Part shown: positions 36,067 through 45,732 of the stretch, piece by piece | Position numbering within the stretch: the first letter of the stretch is position 1 | How the letters are laid out: each line of letters starts with the position of its first letter | From: Desulfurococcales archaeon | Lineage (GTDB): Archaea > Thermoproteota > Thermoprotei_A > Sulfolobales > Acidilobaceae | Direction: 5' to 3' | DNA length: 64,000 nt | Assembly: GCA_015521705.1 (NCBI GenBank) | Contig: WANR01000040.1 | Location: 17,486 to 81,485 of the forward strand | Translations under genes and position numbers: made by a program | Notes under the pieces: model-generated | Database searches by the model: none | Told to the model about the DNA's origin: nothing | Seen by the model: the letters and a program-made list of their open reading frames with translations, nothing else

Positions 36067-36690
36067 TTATTTCTTTACAAAAGCCAGCGCCCTCTCTATC
36101 CAGAACCTGTGAATCCTCGTATCTCCAGCTAGCTCCGGGTGAAAAGCGGTAGCCATTAGCCCGTCTTGCACCGCTACAGCGCCTACCTTCTCGCCGCGAT
36201 AATTCACCCATCCAACTATCCGGGCCCTCCCCCATGCCGACTTAATGGCGGGGCTTCTAATGAAGACTCCCCGGAAGGCCTTTTCAAACCCTTCAATGCT
36301 GATCTCAGCCTCGAAGCTCTCCCTCTGTCTGCCAAAATAGTTCCTCACAACTTCGATGCTCATGGATCCTATTAGTGGCTGGCTCTTCTCGCCCAGAACT
36401 CTGTCTGATACCTTTTCAGCCATTATTATTGCTCCTGCACAAGTGCCCAGAACAGGCATTCCACCCGCCACTCTCTCCCTAATCCTGTCTAAGACTCCCG
36501 TCCTGTGAGCTAGAATACCAATCGTGGTAGACTCGCCTCCAGGTATTATCAGGGCGTCTACCGCATCCACGTCTGCAGGCTTCTTTACAATACCGACACT
36601 ACCCGAAACACCCACTTCTTCGAGAGCCCTCCTAGTCGTGTATACATGCTCATACACGCCTCCCTGGAAGCCGAGGACTCCAACCCTCAA
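36067..36690 (-). CDS. pdxT: PLP synthase glutaminase subunit
   Basis: A 207-residue class I amidotransferase that supplies ammonia to PdxS for pyridoxal 5'-phosphate synthesis. [22 protein letters not shown], the nucleophile [10 protein letters not shown] and the C-terminal [12 protein letters not shown], with the His-Glu pair, are all present and in the right order. It overlaps the end of pdxS by 4 nt. PLP made here serves the two aminotransferases in the window among many others. Confidence 0.96.
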   Translation of the reverse strand: MRVGVLGFQGGVYEHVYTTRRALEEVGVSGSVGIVKKPADVDAVDALIIPGGESTTIGILAHRTGVLDRIRERVAGGMPVLGTCAGAIIMAEKVSDRVLGEKSQPLIGSMSIEVVRNYFGRQRESFEAEISIEGFEKAFRGVFIRSPAIKSAWGRARIVGWVNYRGEKVGAVAVQDGLMATAFHPELAGDTRIHRFWIERALAFVKK

Positions 36691-37748
36691 GACTCTGCCC
36701 CCCTCACCTGGAGTAGTTCCTCAGGTTTTAGCTTCCTCACATCTATCCCCATCATGCTTTTCTCCTCACTTATCATCCTCTGCGCCTCCGCTACACTCTC
36801 TGGGTCGTCCCACATGCTAGTGGCTAGCACTATTGCAGCAGCCCTTTCTGCCGGGTCCCTGCTCTTGAATATACCGCTCCCTACAAAGACGCCGTCGGCG
36901 CCAAGCCACATCATGAGAGCTGCGTCGGCAGGAGTAGCTATGCCCCCGGCCGCGAAATTGACTACAGGCAGCCTGCCCAGCTTGGCTGTAAACTCGACAA
37001 GCTGGCTGGGCACGCCTAGTTCCCTAGACACCCTGAGTAGCTCCTCTGATGGAAGGCTCCGGAGCCTCCACACCTCATTCATTATTTGCTTCATGTGCCT
37101 AACGGCTTCGGCAACATTGCCTGTCCCTGCTTCACCCTTTGTCCGTATCATTGAGGCTCCCTCATAGATCCTCCTAAGAGCCTCCCCCAGGCTCCTTGCA
37201 CCGTTAACAAAGGGGACCTTGAAAGCCCACTTGTTTATGTGATGCGCCTCGTCTACAGGGGTTAGAACCTCGCTCTCGTCTATCATGTCCACTCCTATGG
37301 CTTCAAGTATCCTGGCCTCATAGTAATGACCTATCCTAACCTTGGCCATGACCGGTATCGTAACGGCCTCCATAACCTGTTCTATAACCTTGACATCAGC
37401 CATCCTAGCAACGCCGCCAGCACGCCTCACATCATAGGGCAACTTGTCGAGAACCATCACAGCCACGGCACCTGCGTCTTCAGCTATACCCGCCTGTTCA
37501 GTGTTAGTTACATCCATGACAACCCCTCCCTTCTGGAACACCGGGAAACCATGCTTCACGCTAATAGTGCCTTCCACGGGCTCTAAGAGGTCGCTAGGAG
37601 GCTTCGCAGGTGCATAAGGGAGCGGGCGGTCTTCCCCCTTGAGAATATCTGCTGCCTCTGCCAGTTTGTAGAAGAACTCGACTATCTCGTGGAAGCCAAC
37701 CTCGTAAAGCCTGATAGACCTGCTAAGGGGCCCGTAAAGTGGCTCCAC
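36687..37748 (-). CDS. pdxS: PLP synthase lyase subunit
   Basis: A TIM-barrel enzyme that builds PLP from ribose 5-phosphate, glyceraldehyde 3-phosphate and ammonia. The catalytic lysines are in VVMDVTN...[10 protein letters not shown] and [42 protein letters not shown] closes the barrel. The open frame begins at a TTG at 37799, but a TATA-like box (CTTAAATA) overlaps that point, so transcription must begin downstream. I therefore prefer GTG 37748 ([17 protein letters not shown]), with TTG 37769 as an alternative. The N-terminus before [14 protein letters not shown] is longer than in most relatives. Confidence 0.9.
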   Translation of the reverse strand: MEPLYGPLSRSIRLYEVGFHEIVEFFYKLAEAADILKGEDRPLPYAPAKPPSDLLEPVEGTISVKHGFPVFQKGGVVMDVTNTEQAGIAEDAGAVAVMVLDKLPYDVRRAGGVARMADVKVIEQVMEAVTIPVMAKVRIGHYYEARILEAIGVDMIDESEVLTPVDEAHHINKWAFKVPFVNGARSLGEALRRIYEGASMIRTKGEAGTGNVAEAVRHMKQIMNEVWRLRSLPSEELLRVSRELGVPSQLVEFTAKLGRLPVVNFAAGGIATPADAALMMWLGADGVFVGSGIFKSRDPAERAAAIVLATSMWDDPESVAEAQRMISEEKSMMGIDVRKLKPEELLQVRGAES

Positions 37749-37833
37749 AAGCTCCCACCCAAAACCCAATTTATACTTTGGATCCCGGTATTTAAGCAAC
37801 TAGCAGAGGGATCCGGAGATCTTTCAACACCCC

Positions 37834-39177
37834 CTACCAGCCCACGTAGTCTTTAATAGCGCTGTCCGGCACCCTGCCTTTCTCCACGTCGTCTATAGCT
37901 TTGTCCAGTATGCCTAGCGCTTCGTCAACTTCTCTTCCACCTATTATGAGGGGGGGTGTTAGCTCTATAACGTTAGAGTAGAGCCCAGTATAGGCTGTTA
38001 CTAGCCCGAGCTCCCACGCTCTGTAAACTATCTTGGCCGTCTCCCTAGCGCCGGGCTCTCTAGATTCCTTGTCCTTCACCACTTCTATGCCAGCAATGAG
38101 CCCCAACCCGCGGACTTCCCCCACTATACTCTTCTCCCTTTCCAGTTTACGAAGCCCCTCAAGCATGTACTTGCCAGTCCTTTCGGCGTTACCCACTAGA
38201 TCCTCTCCCTCTATAACATCTATAGTGGCGAGGGCTGCAGCCGCTATGGCTGGATGGGGGGATAAGGTGAAGAGGTGCATTACCTTGTTACAGTCTGCGA
38301 GCTCCGAGGGCATTATGACCGCGCTTAAAGGAAGCCCCGAAGCCAGAGGCTTACCCAGAACTATTATGTCTGGAGCTATACCGCTATGCTCGAACGCGAA
38401 CATCCTGCCAGTCCTCCCCATGCCTACTTTAACCTCGTCAACTGCCAAGTAGATACCATGCTTTCTGGCTATCCTTTCTAGCTCCCTCAGGAATCTAGGA
38501 GTAGGAATAATGTCCCCGGCGTCGCTTTGCAGAGGCTCTACTATGATCACCGACACGGTCTCTGGCGGCGCTATAGTGTTGAATATGTAGTCCTCCAGGA
38601 ACCCTATACAAGCCTCCTCGCACTCTGGCTGCCCCGCTACACCCTTGAAGGGACACCTATAGCCGTAGGGATATGGAACTTTCACTACGTTGGGGAGCCC
38701 TACTATCCCGCTTTGGGCCTTGTGGCCGCTGATGCTATAGGAGCCCATGGTTTGGCCATGGTAAGATCCTATGAATGATAGTATCCTTGGCCTCCCAGTG
38801 CATGCCGGCAGGATCTTTGCGATAGAATCGTTAGCGTCCGATCCCGAATGCCCGAAGATCACTTTCTTACCATCCCCGTCAGCCACTAGTCCTAGGAGCC
38901 TCTCGGCTAGACTCACAACAGTTTTGCTTGAGAAGCTCGTATAGGAGAGGGCTGTAAGCTTAGAGTACTCCCTGAGGAACGCCTCTATAACCCTCTTGTG
39001 GCCGTAACCCGTGTTTGCCACGGCCCATGCAGCATTAAAGTCGAGAAGCTTGCGCCCGGCAGCATCATACACATAGGCGCCTCCTGCTTTCTCTATGACT
39101 GCAGGATAGAACCTTATCTGGGATATGCTTCCTACAGCTCTTTTCTCCCTCTCCAAAACCTCTCTCGTATAGCCCAT
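37834..39177 (-). CDS. Class III aminotransferase (4-aminobutyrate/ornithine type)
   Basis: A 447-residue fold-type I PLP enzyme. GHSGSDANDSIAK and SFIGSYHGQTMG bind the cofactor phosphate, AVDEVKVGMGRTGRMFAFEHSGIAPDIIVLGKPLASG contains the cofactor-ring Asp and the Schiff-base Lys, and TPPLIIGGREVDEAL is the usual C-terminal block. The canonical DEVQxGxGR is DEVKVGMGR here. Substrates in this class are omega-amino acids such as GABA, ornithine or acetylornithine. The proximity to the amine-ligase operon and to pdxST suggests amine or GABA catabolism. This is inference from context. Confidence 0.88.
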   Translation of the reverse strand: MGYTREVLEREKRAVGSISQIRFYPAVIEKAGGAYVYDAAGRKLLDFNAAWAVANTGYGHKRVIEAFLREYSKLTALSYTSFSSKTVVSLAERLLGLVADGDGKKVIFGHSGSDANDSIAKILPACTGRPRILSFIGSYHGQTMGSYSISGHKAQSGIVGLPNVVKVPYPYGYRCPFKGVAGQPECEEACIGFLEDYIFNTIAPPETVSVIIVEPLQSDAGDIIPTPRFLRELERIARKHGIYLAVDEVKVGMGRTGRMFAFEHSGIAPDIIVLGKPLASGLPLSAVIMPSELADCNKVMHLFTLSPHPAIAAAALATIDVIEGEDLVGNAERTGKYMLEGLRKLEREKSIVGEVRGLGLIAGIEVVKDKESREPGARETAKIVYRAWELGLVTAYTGLYSNVIELTPPLIIGGREVDEALGILDKAIDDVEKGRVPDSAIKDYVGW

Positions 39178-39330
39178 AATAGAAGGACACCCGCTTCCGA
39201 GGTTCTAATAGTAGATCCCGGTAGTCCCGGGGGTTATTTTTGCTTAAGGTGGCTAGTTACGCGCATCAACCTCCCCCGGCTTCCCTTGAAGGCATTAGCT
39301 AGTAGGTGTTAGGCGCTGAGGCGCCACGTG

Positions 39331-39350
39331 CTATTTAGTACTATTTAGTA
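39331..39350. repeat. Tandem 10-bp repeat upstream of the S9 peptidase
   Basis: CTATTTAGTA occurs twice in direct tandem (39331-39340 and 39341-39350), followed by an AT-rich segment with a possible TATA element (ACATTATTTATATT). It lies 64 nt before the peptidase start and could be a regulator site. Confidence 0.5.
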
Positions 39351-39413
39351 ACATTATTTATATTACCTGTCCTAGCATATTCACCGGGTTTTAAGGCGCG
39401 GCGGTGGTTAACT

Positions 39414-41186
39414 GTGGGCATAGAGTTCTTGGTAAAACGCTTCATGGCTATTAGGAGTGCTTCTCTGGGAAGATATAGCCCTGCGGACGGGTGCATATAT
39501 TACCTGTCCGACATTACTGGGACCTACCAGTTATGGCGTAGCTGTGGCGGGAGGCACGACATAGTAGTTCCCTGGGACAGGAGGGTGGGCGACTACGTTA
39601 TTTCGAGCAAGGGATCCCTGGCCTTCGCCAGCGACTTTGACGGCGACGAGAAATGGGCAATATACGTGTACGAGGGTAATGACGTGTGGAGAATAGCCGG
39701 GGAAGACGGCAGCATGAACCTTCTAGGCGCTTGGAGCCCTGATGGAAAGCGCTTGGCGTACACGAGTAACGCCAGGAATGGAGTGGATTTCGACTTGTAT
39801 ATCTACGATGCTGTGAGGAGGGAGTCCAGGCTGGTATATGAGGGTGACGGAATGATAGTGCCTCAGGCTTGGATTGGGGACAGGGTGGTCTCCGTGAAGA
39901 GAAACAGTAACCTAGACAGCGACATATTAGTCATAGACGCGGAGACCGGGAAGGCGGAGAACATAACAAAGCACGAGGGAGAGGCTGAGAACACTAACCC
40001 TGTTCCTGTGGATTCCTCCAGGCTACTCTACATTACCAACCATGAGAGAGAATTCAAGGCCCTATCACTCTACGACTTAGAAAAGAATAGTTCCAGGATA
40101 CTGTTCAGCCCTGAGGGGGATGTTGAGCTCGTGGACTACTATGAAGGCACAGTAATCGCTTCCGTCAACTCGATGGGATCCAGTAGGATTTACAGGTTGA
40201 GGCTAGGAACCGACAGAGCCGCCCAGATCCTGGGAGTCTATGATGGAAACTGGGTTGTCACCAGTATTCACTCGGAAGGCGGGGTTACAGTACTCTCTGC
40301 AAGCTCGCCCCGGGAAGGCAACGAGGTGTACCTGCTTAGGGAGAGGGTCGAGAGGGTTACATGGAGCCCAAAGCTGGGCCTCGAGGAGAACTTCGTGGAG
40401 CCCAGGCATTTCGAGTACGAGAGCTTCGACGGCTTAAGGATCCACGGGCTCCTATATGAGCCCTCTAAGAACAGGCGCGTTAAGACACCGTACCCTGCAG
40501 TCCTATGGCTCCACGGGGGGCCCGAGAGCCAGTCGAGACCCTCCTTCAACACCCTACAACAGGCTATGACAAGCCTTGGCATAGGCGTTGTTGCCCCCAA
40601 TTTCAGGGGATCCACGGGTTACGGGAAGACTTTTGTCCACCTAGATGATTTAGAAAAGAGGATAAACGCTGTGAAGGACGTCTACTACGCTGTAAAGCAC
40701 CTGACCAGCGAGGGCATAATTGACCCTGAAAGACTATGCGTTATGGGCGGTAGTTATGGGGGCTATCTTACGCTGATGAGCCTAGCGCTCTATCCCGACA
40801 CCTGGAGGTGTGGCGTCGAGATCGTTGGTATAGTAAACCTTGTAACGTTCATAAGGAACACGAGCCCATACAGGAGAAGATACAGGATCCCGGAGTACGG
40901 CGATCCAGATAAGCACGCCGACATAATGCTGGAACTAAGCCCTATAACGCATGCCCACAAGATAAGAGCGCCGCTAATGGTTATACACGGAGCCAATGAT
41001 CCGCGAGTCCCACTAAGCGAGGCAAAGCAAATAGTGGAAACACTCAAGGAGAAAGGCGTGGAGGTCAGGTACATAGAGCTGAAGGACGAGGGCCACGGCA
41101 TAGCTAAGATAGAGAACAGGATCAAGGTTTACACGGAGGCCCTAAAGTTCCTAGCCGAAAAACTCCTGGATAAGCGAGAGGCATAA
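39414..41186 (+). CDS. Prolyl oligopeptidase-family serine peptidase (acylaminoacyl peptidase-like)
   Basis: A 590-residue S9 peptidase. The N-terminal ~330 residues form a seven-bladed propeller with WD40-like PD40 repeats (ASDFDGDEKWAIYVY, GAWSPDGKRLAYTSN). The alpha/beta-hydrolase domain has the oxyanion HGGPESQ, the nucleophile in GGSYGGY, the Asp in HGANDPRVPLSEA and the catalytic His in DEGHGI. The architecture matches the acylaminoacyl-releasing enzyme known from Aeropyrum. There is no signal peptide, so it is cytosolic and trims short peptides. The GTG start follows GGCGGTGGTTAACT. Confidence 0.93.
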   Translation: MGIEFLVKRFMAIRSASLGRYSPADGCIYYLSDITGTYQLWRSCGGRHDIVVPWDRRVGDYVISSKGSLAFASDFDGDEKWAIYVYEGNDVWRIAGEDGSMNLLGAWSPDGKRLAYTSNARNGVDFDLYIYDAVRRESRLVYEGDGMIVPQAWIGDRVVSVKRNSNLDSDILVIDAETGKAENITKHEGEAENTNPVPVDSSRLLYITNHEREFKALSLYDLEKNSSRILFSPEGDVELVDYYEGTVIASVNSMGSSRIYRLRLGTDRAAQILGVYDGNWVVTSIHSEGGVTVLSASSPREGNEVYLLRERVERVTWSPKLGLEENFVEPRHFEYESFDGLRIHGLLYEPSKNRRVKTPYPAVLWLHGGPESQSRPSFNTLQQAMTSLGIGVVAPNFRGSTGYGKTFVHLDDLEKRINAVKDVYYAVKHLTSEGIIDPERLCVMGGSYGGYLTLMSLALYPDTWRCGVEIVGIVNLVTFIRNTSPYRRRYRIPEYGDPDKHADIMLELSPITHAHKIRAPLMVIHGANDPRVPLSEAKQIVETLKEKGVEVRYIELKDEGHGIAKIENRIKVYTEALKFLAEKLLDKREA

Positions 41187-41247
41187 CGCTAACCCGCCCG
41201 CCATGCTCCATGACGTGTTTAGTGGAGTAACCCGGCGGTGACGCGAG

Positions 41248-42105
41248 GTGGGTGGCGAGAGGGATCTGCCCAGGATAATATTCTATGGATCCGGGTCAAT
41301 GGCTAGGGCGCTTGCACGCATGGCTGTGGAGTCTGGGTTTGAAGTCGCTTTCTACGACAGGGATCCCTCAAGAGCGGAAGAGGCCGTGAGGGAAGTCGGG
41401 GGAGGCAGGCTCATAGATCTTGCAAGCGCTTATCCAGGATCCCTAGTCATAGTAGCTACTCCTGGTAGCGAGGCAGGCAGCGCCATCTCAGGCATGGCTA
41501 AACTAGACAGGCCTCCTTTGGCAGTAAGCGACATAGCCACTTTCAAGCTGGGGCTTATAAATGCTTACGAAAAACTGCCCCGAAGCACTAGGGCATGCTC
41601 TATGCACCCACTCTTTGGGCCAAGGGCTAGGCTGAAGGAGGCGCACTGGGTAGCCTTAGTCGAGCTCCCCGGGAGAAGGGAGGACTGCCACTGGCTTGCA
41701 ACCATTATAGACCGTATGGGTTTGAGATACTTCCAAGTAGACCCTGAGACCCACGACGAGCTAGTGGGGCTGACCATTGGAACCTCGTACACGCTGGGGG
41801 TAGCTATAGCACACAGAGCAAAGGGGCTAGGCGTTAGCCCAGGCCTGCTGGAGAAGCACATGGGCACCACCTATAGGCTGCTACACCTACTTTCCGAGGC
41901 CGTGGCAAGCGATCCCCCCCACCTGGTAGAGGAGATCATTGGGAACAGCTACACTAGGAAGGCTATAGAGAGGCTCATAGAGTCCATAGAACGGGTTCTC
42001 AGGGACCCCGCCGGAGCCCTGGAGGGGCAAGTGAATAGGGGATGCCGCGACCCGTACGGGGCGCTCTACGAAGTAGTTGAGGGAGTTATTGCTAGGCACT
42101 GCTAG
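41248..42105 (+). CDS. tyrA: Prephenate dehydrogenase
   Basis: A 285-residue NAD(P)-dependent enzyme that converts prephenate to 4-hydroxyphenylpyruvate in tyrosine synthesis. The dinucleotide fold starts IIFYGSGSMARALARMA. VIVATPGSEA and SMHPLFGPRA, the prephenate-site motif, are present, and the C-terminal dimerisation helices have LVGLTIGTSYTLGVAIAH. There is no fused chorismate mutase or ACT domain. It converges on the aro operon, ending 21 nt from the end of aroA, so it is under separate control. The start is GTG. Confidence 0.9.
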   Translation: MGGERDLPRIIFYGSGSMARALARMAVESGFEVAFYDRDPSRAEEAVREVGGGRLIDLASAYPGSLVIVATPGSEAGSAISGMAKLDRPPLAVSDIATFKLGLINAYEKLPRSTRACSMHPLFGPRARLKEAHWVALVELPGRREDCHWLATIIDRMGLRYFQVDPETHDELVGLTIGTSYTLGVAIAHRAKGLGVSPGLLEKHMGTTYRLLHLLSEAVASDPPHLVEEIIGNSYTRKAIERLIESIERVLRDPAGALEGQVNRGCRDPYGALYEVVEGVIARHC

Positions 42106-42125
42106 AACAAATTCTCGCCAAGGAG

Positions 42126-43403
42126 TTACTTGTGTAGCCATGCGGCGGCACCTATTCTGGAAAGATCCTCAATGAAGGAGGGGTAAGAGTCCTTCACGCA
42201 CTCGATCCCAGCGACTCTAACGCCTCTCTTGGCCCTTAGCCCGGCTATGGCAAAGGCCATGGCTATCCTGTGATCCCCCTCGGGGTCTACGGTTCCTCCC
42301 TCGACGTGTTCACCCCCTTTGATCGTTATCGTTTCCTTATCGACTACGGAGGCATGGACCCCTATTCTTCTGAGGTTGCCCACTATAGATCTTATCCTGT
42401 CTGACTCCTTGTAGACAAGGTGTCCCAGCCCTGTTAACACACTAACTCCTTTAGCATAGGCTGCAACTACTGCAAGTATGGGGGCCAGGTCTGGGCTGTC
42501 TGAAAGGTCTGCCTCGACGGCGTCCAACAATCCCCCACCTTCAACTACTACTCTCTCCACGCCCACCCTCACTTTGGCCCCCATTCTACGGAGAATGTCT
42601 AGGATAGCCTTATCGGCCTGGGGGTCTGAGGGGTCTAGATTACGCACAGTGACCCTTCCAGCGATGGCCCCCGCAGCTAGCATGAAGGAGGCGGAAGAGT
42701 AGTCCCCTGGCACTGTGTAGGTTGTCGGCCTGTAGCTCCCCCTTACCCTGAAAGACCTGTAGCCGCGGGCATTTACTGTGACGCCGAAGGCTTCTAGAAC
42801 CCTCGCAGTGACATCTATGTAGGGCCTAGACCTAACGGGCCCCCTGGTGTGGACTTCCAGGCCTATAAGAGGAGCTATCATGAGAAGGGCTGTCACGAAC
42901 TGGCTACTGATACTCGCGTCAACAAAGACACTGCCCGTCTTGGGTCTCAACCCGTAGCCTTTAACAGTTACAGGTGGTGTGCATCCATGACCACAAGTGA
43001 CGCTAGCTCCAAGTCTCCTCAGAGCCTCTACCAGGGGGCCCATCGGCCTCCTATTGAGCGATCTGTTCCCGTAAAGGGTCACGGGATCATCGAGTAGAGA
43101 GGCTATGGCAGCTGCTATTCGGATCGTCGTCCCCGAGCCTCTGCAGTTGATGACTCCTGGGGCAACGAGGCTACGCGAAGCTATAACGAAATGGCCCCTT
43201 CCCCGAGTTACATGTGCTCCGAATAGTCTAATAGCTTCTATCGTGGCTTCAGTGTCATTGGAAACTAGTGGATCTACGAGCCTTGACTCGCCGCCCGCAA
43301 GAAGGGATGCAAAGAGTGCTCTATGGGTATAGCTCTTAGAGGGGGGCGCCCTTAGAAGCCCCTCAACACTGCTAGGCATAACGACTAGATCCATGGCTGC
43401 CAC
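42126..43403 (-). CDS. aroA: 5-enolpyruvylshikimate-3-phosphate synthase
   Basis: A 425-residue enzyme that transfers enolpyruvate from PEP to shikimate 3-phosphate. LRAPPSKSYTHRALFASLLA is the N-terminal substrate motif, NCRGSGTTIRIAAAIASLL the PEP-binding region, and DYSSASFMLAAGAI and KESDRIRSIVGNLRRIG with the catalytic Lys-Glu-Asp and Arg are present. GDHRIAMAFAIAGL ends the C-terminal domain. It is the last gene of the aro operon and overlaps aroK by 32 nt if the first start is used; a later ATG at MDLVVMPS would shorten the overlap slightly. Confidence 0.96.
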   Translation of the reverse strand: MAAMDLVVMPSSVEGLLRAPPSKSYTHRALFASLLAGGESRLVDPLVSNDTEATIEAIRLFGAHVTRGRGHFVIASRSLVAPGVINCRGSGTTIRIAAAIASLLDDPVTLYGNRSLNRRPMGPLVEALRRLGASVTCGHGCTPPVTVKGYGLRPKTGSVFVDASISSQFVTALLMIAPLIGLEVHTRGPVRSRPYIDVTARVLEAFGVTVNARGYRSFRVRGSYRPTTYTVPGDYSSASFMLAAGAIAGRVTVRNLDPSDPQADKAILDILRRMGAKVRVGVERVVVEGGGLLDAVEADLSDSPDLAPILAVVAAYAKGVSVLTGLGHLVYKESDRIRSIVGNLRRIGVHASVVDKETITIKGGEHVEGGTVDPEGDHRIAMAFAIAGLRAKRGVRVAGIECVKDSYPSFIEDLSRIGAAAWLHK

Positions 43404-44247
43404 CGTTCTTCAACGCGGTTACAATAGTAACGCCGCCGAGATCCCCCCAGATCTCCTGGATAATACCCGGATCCCTGGTGACAGCAAAAACCGCGGGCCC
43501 CTTACCACTAACCCCAGCAGCTATAACGTGCTCGGACAAGAGGGCTCTCTCTACAGCCTCGAGGCCAACGCCTGTGACTAAGCTGGTTAAAACGCCGTTA
43601 AGAGCCATGGCTTTGAGCCAGTCCCCCTTCAAAGCCAGCTCGGCTGCTATAGCGTAGGGTCTCGCGTACTTACGGAAAACGCTGGGATCCCTCGTGGAGG
43701 CTTCATAAGCGTGGTTAGGAAGCCAGATGGCCACGTGGTACTTCTCCGGTTCATAGACCCTCAAAACCTTCAAATACCTGTTATCCGTTATGAAGACCCC
43801 GCTGCACGCGACGGCCAGATGGTCATCGTAGGCTCCGGTAACTGTTATGCGGGCCATCTTAGAAGCCTTAACCCCGGCCAGGGCCGCTTCCTCGCAGCTC
43901 CCACCAAAGCCCATAGCGTCCAGCAGTGCTCTGATCATAGAAACCACTAGTGAGCTACTACTCTTAAGCCCTGACGCCACAGGCACCTCTGACTCGACAA
44001 CCACCCTAAAACGCGGCTCTTGCCCCACAATCTCGCCGACAGAGCTAGCAACAGCCTTTAGGATCCTTGCCTCGATGGAGCGCTTCCTGCCATAGACTAT
44101 GGAGTAGCCCTCAAGGGATTTAACGTGCTCTCCTACCCATGCCTGGGCCCTGACCCTCAGCTCTATACCCACGGCGCCCCCGATCATTGTGGGTATAGCG
44201 TTGAGCACGGAAACGGCGCCAGTCGCCTCACCGACTCCCAACGCCAT
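43372..44247 (-). CDS. aroK: Archaeal shikimate kinase (GHMP family)
   Basis: A 291-residue kinase of the GHMP fold, unrelated to bacterial AroK. The ATP loop is EVPVASGLKSSSSLVVSMIRA around residues 87-106. TVTGAYDDHLAVACSG has the catalytic Asp region, and VAAGVSGKGPAVFAVT-like AAGVSGKGPAVFAV is the third GHMP motif. The archaeal type is the expected form in crenarchaea. It overlaps aroE by 20 nt and aroA by up to 32 nt. Confidence 0.94.
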   Translation of the reverse strand: MALGVGEATGAVSVLNAIPTMIGGAVGIELRVRAQAWVGEHVKSLEGYSIVYGRKRSIEARILKAVASSVGEIVGQEPRFRVVVESEVPVASGLKSSSSLVVSMIRALLDAMGFGGSCEEAALAGVKASKMARITVTGAYDDHLAVACSGVFITDNRYLKVLRVYEPEKYHVAIWLPNHAYEASTRDPSVFRKYARPYAIAAELALKGDWLKAMALNGVLTSLVTGVGLEAVERALLSEHVIAAGVSGKGPAVFAVTRDPGIIQEIWGDLGGVTIVTALKNGGSHGSSRYA

Positions 44248-45061
44248 GCTTTAACCCCCTCAAAGCCGCCTCCCTAAGTTTCTCCGGGCTAGCCCTAGCC
44301 CCGAGCCATATCCAGAGATTCTCAGAGGCCTGCCCTGCAAGCATCCAAAGGCCATCAACTGTCCTACAGCCAGCCCTTCTGGAGGCTTTGAGTAGAGGGG
44401 TTTCCAAGGGCCTGTAAACCATGTCTATAACGGTACAGGGCTCTCTGAGTAATGCAGGGTCTATAGGCGTGGAGGCACCGTCGCTACCCACGGGTGAAGC
44501 GTTAACTATAAGGTCTGATCCAGATGTGGCTTCTTTAACGAGTGGATCGCCCTGCCTGAGCCCCAGCGAGCCTCTAAAGCCCCAGGAAAGAGCCAGCCTA
44601 GCCAGTTCTCTAGCGCTGACGCCACTCCTACTCACTATATAGACCCGCCTTGCCAGCCCTCTGAGAGCGTATAATGCGGCCCTGGCGGCTCCCCCGGCCC
44701 CTATCATGAGTACCGTATCGTAGCCGGGGGCACCAGCAATGGATAGAGCCTTCAAGAAGCCCCTATAGTCAGTGTTATAACCGACTAGCACTCCCTCTTC
44801 GTTCTTAACAGTATTGACGGCCCCTATCTCGGCTGCAGGCCCTCTAACCTCGTCCAGGTACCTGAGTATATCCTTCTTGTAGGGTATTGTAACGTTGAAG
44901 CCGTCAAGCCTCTTGAGGAGTTCTGCGATTCCGTCGAGGCCTTCAGAGGGCTCTATCACTGTGTAGCGGGCCTCGTAGCCCTTCTCCCTGAAGAACCAGT
45001 TATAAATTATAGGGCTAAGGCTTTGGGAGACACCTCTACCTATTAGGGCAAAGCGCCGCAC
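44228..45061 (-). CDS. aroE: Shikimate dehydrogenase
   Basis: A 277-residue NADPH-dependent enzyme that reduces 3-dehydroshikimate. The substrate motif GRGVSQSLSPIIYNWFF, NVTIPYKKDI with the catalytic Lys, VGYNTDYRGFLKAL with the Asp, the nucleotide loop MIGAGGAARAALYAL, and VNASPVGSDG are all in order. The length is normal. It overlaps aroD by 19 nt and aroK by 20 nt. Confidence 0.95.
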   Translation of the reverse strand: MRRFALIGRGVSQSLSPIIYNWFFREKGYEARYTVIEPSEGLDGIAELLKRLDGFNVTIPYKKDILRYLDEVRGPAAEIGAVNTVKNEEGVLVGYNTDYRGFLKALSIAGAPGYDTVLMIGAGGAARAALYALRGLARRVYIVSRSGVSARELARLALSWGFRGSLGLRQGDPLVKEATSGSDLIVNASPVGSDGASTPIDPALLREPCTVIDMVYRPLETPLLKASRRAGCRTVDGLWMLAGQASENLWIWLGARASPEKLREAALRGLKHGVGSR

Positions 45062-45732
45062 GAGGACTTCACCAGCCTATAAACCTCTATTATGTCGCGG
45101 GGGAGGGGCTGCCCGGGAGCCACTCTCGGGCCCTCAGGGTGGGCGGCAAATGTTAGGCTACTGCCCCTGAGTAAGGAGAGAACCCTTGAGATTAGGGAGT
45201 ATCTCCCCATGCCTACAATAGTTACTCTCTCACCGGCAAGCCTGATCAGGCGGGATAATGTGTCGGAGTCATCTATCACCAGGGCTATTTTTGCAAGCAT
45301 CCCGTATCTGCCCGCATCTTCAACCAGTACCTCAGCATCCTCCAAGTCCTTCCTGCTCGGGGAATAGCTGTGGAGGGACAGGATGCCTATACCGGCAAAC
45401 TCTTCGAGGAACCTCCTGTCGAAGCGCCTATACTCGAGATCAACGTGGTCCGAACCCGCCTCGATCAAGGCCCTGTACAGGCCTGCTATTTCCCCGGACG
45501 CCAGATCTGAAGCTCCTCCTTCGCCGCGACTTCTAACAGTGGATACTACTCTAAAGCCCCTCTTCTTCAATGCCGAGACAAGCCTGGGGGAATCCTTCAG
45601 GCTTCCTTCCGGGAGATAATCCAGCCTGAGCTCTACACACTTTGTGGGAGACGATGAAGCCTTTAGCAGCGCTTCTTTGATAGAAGAGGCAGCTATCACT
45701 GTGCACACTTTTTCAAGTAGCCCCAGAGCCAT
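45043..45732 (-). CDS. aroD: 3-Dehydroquinate dehydratase, type I
   Basis: A 229-residue TIM-barrel dehydratase that works through a Schiff base. CVELRLDYL and VVSTVRSRGEGG begin the barrel, VDLEYRR follows, and LHSYSPS contains the region of the catalytic His. MLAKIALVI contains the Schiff-base Lys, and VTIVGMGRYSLISR closes the pocket. The first ~10 residues may not be translated. It overlaps aroB by 37 nt at the longest start. Confidence 0.92.
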   Translation of the reverse strand: MALGLLEKVCTVIAASSIKEALLKASSSPTKCVELRLDYLPEGSLKDSPRLVSALKKRGFRVVSTVRSRGEGGASDLASGEIAGLYRALIEAGSDHVDLEYRRFDRRFLEEFAGIGILSLHSYSPSRKDLEDAEVLVEDAGRYGMLAKIALVIDDSDTLSRLIRLAGERVTIVGMGRYSLISRVLSLLRGSSLTFAAHPEGPRVAPGQPLPRDIIEVYRLVKSSCGALP

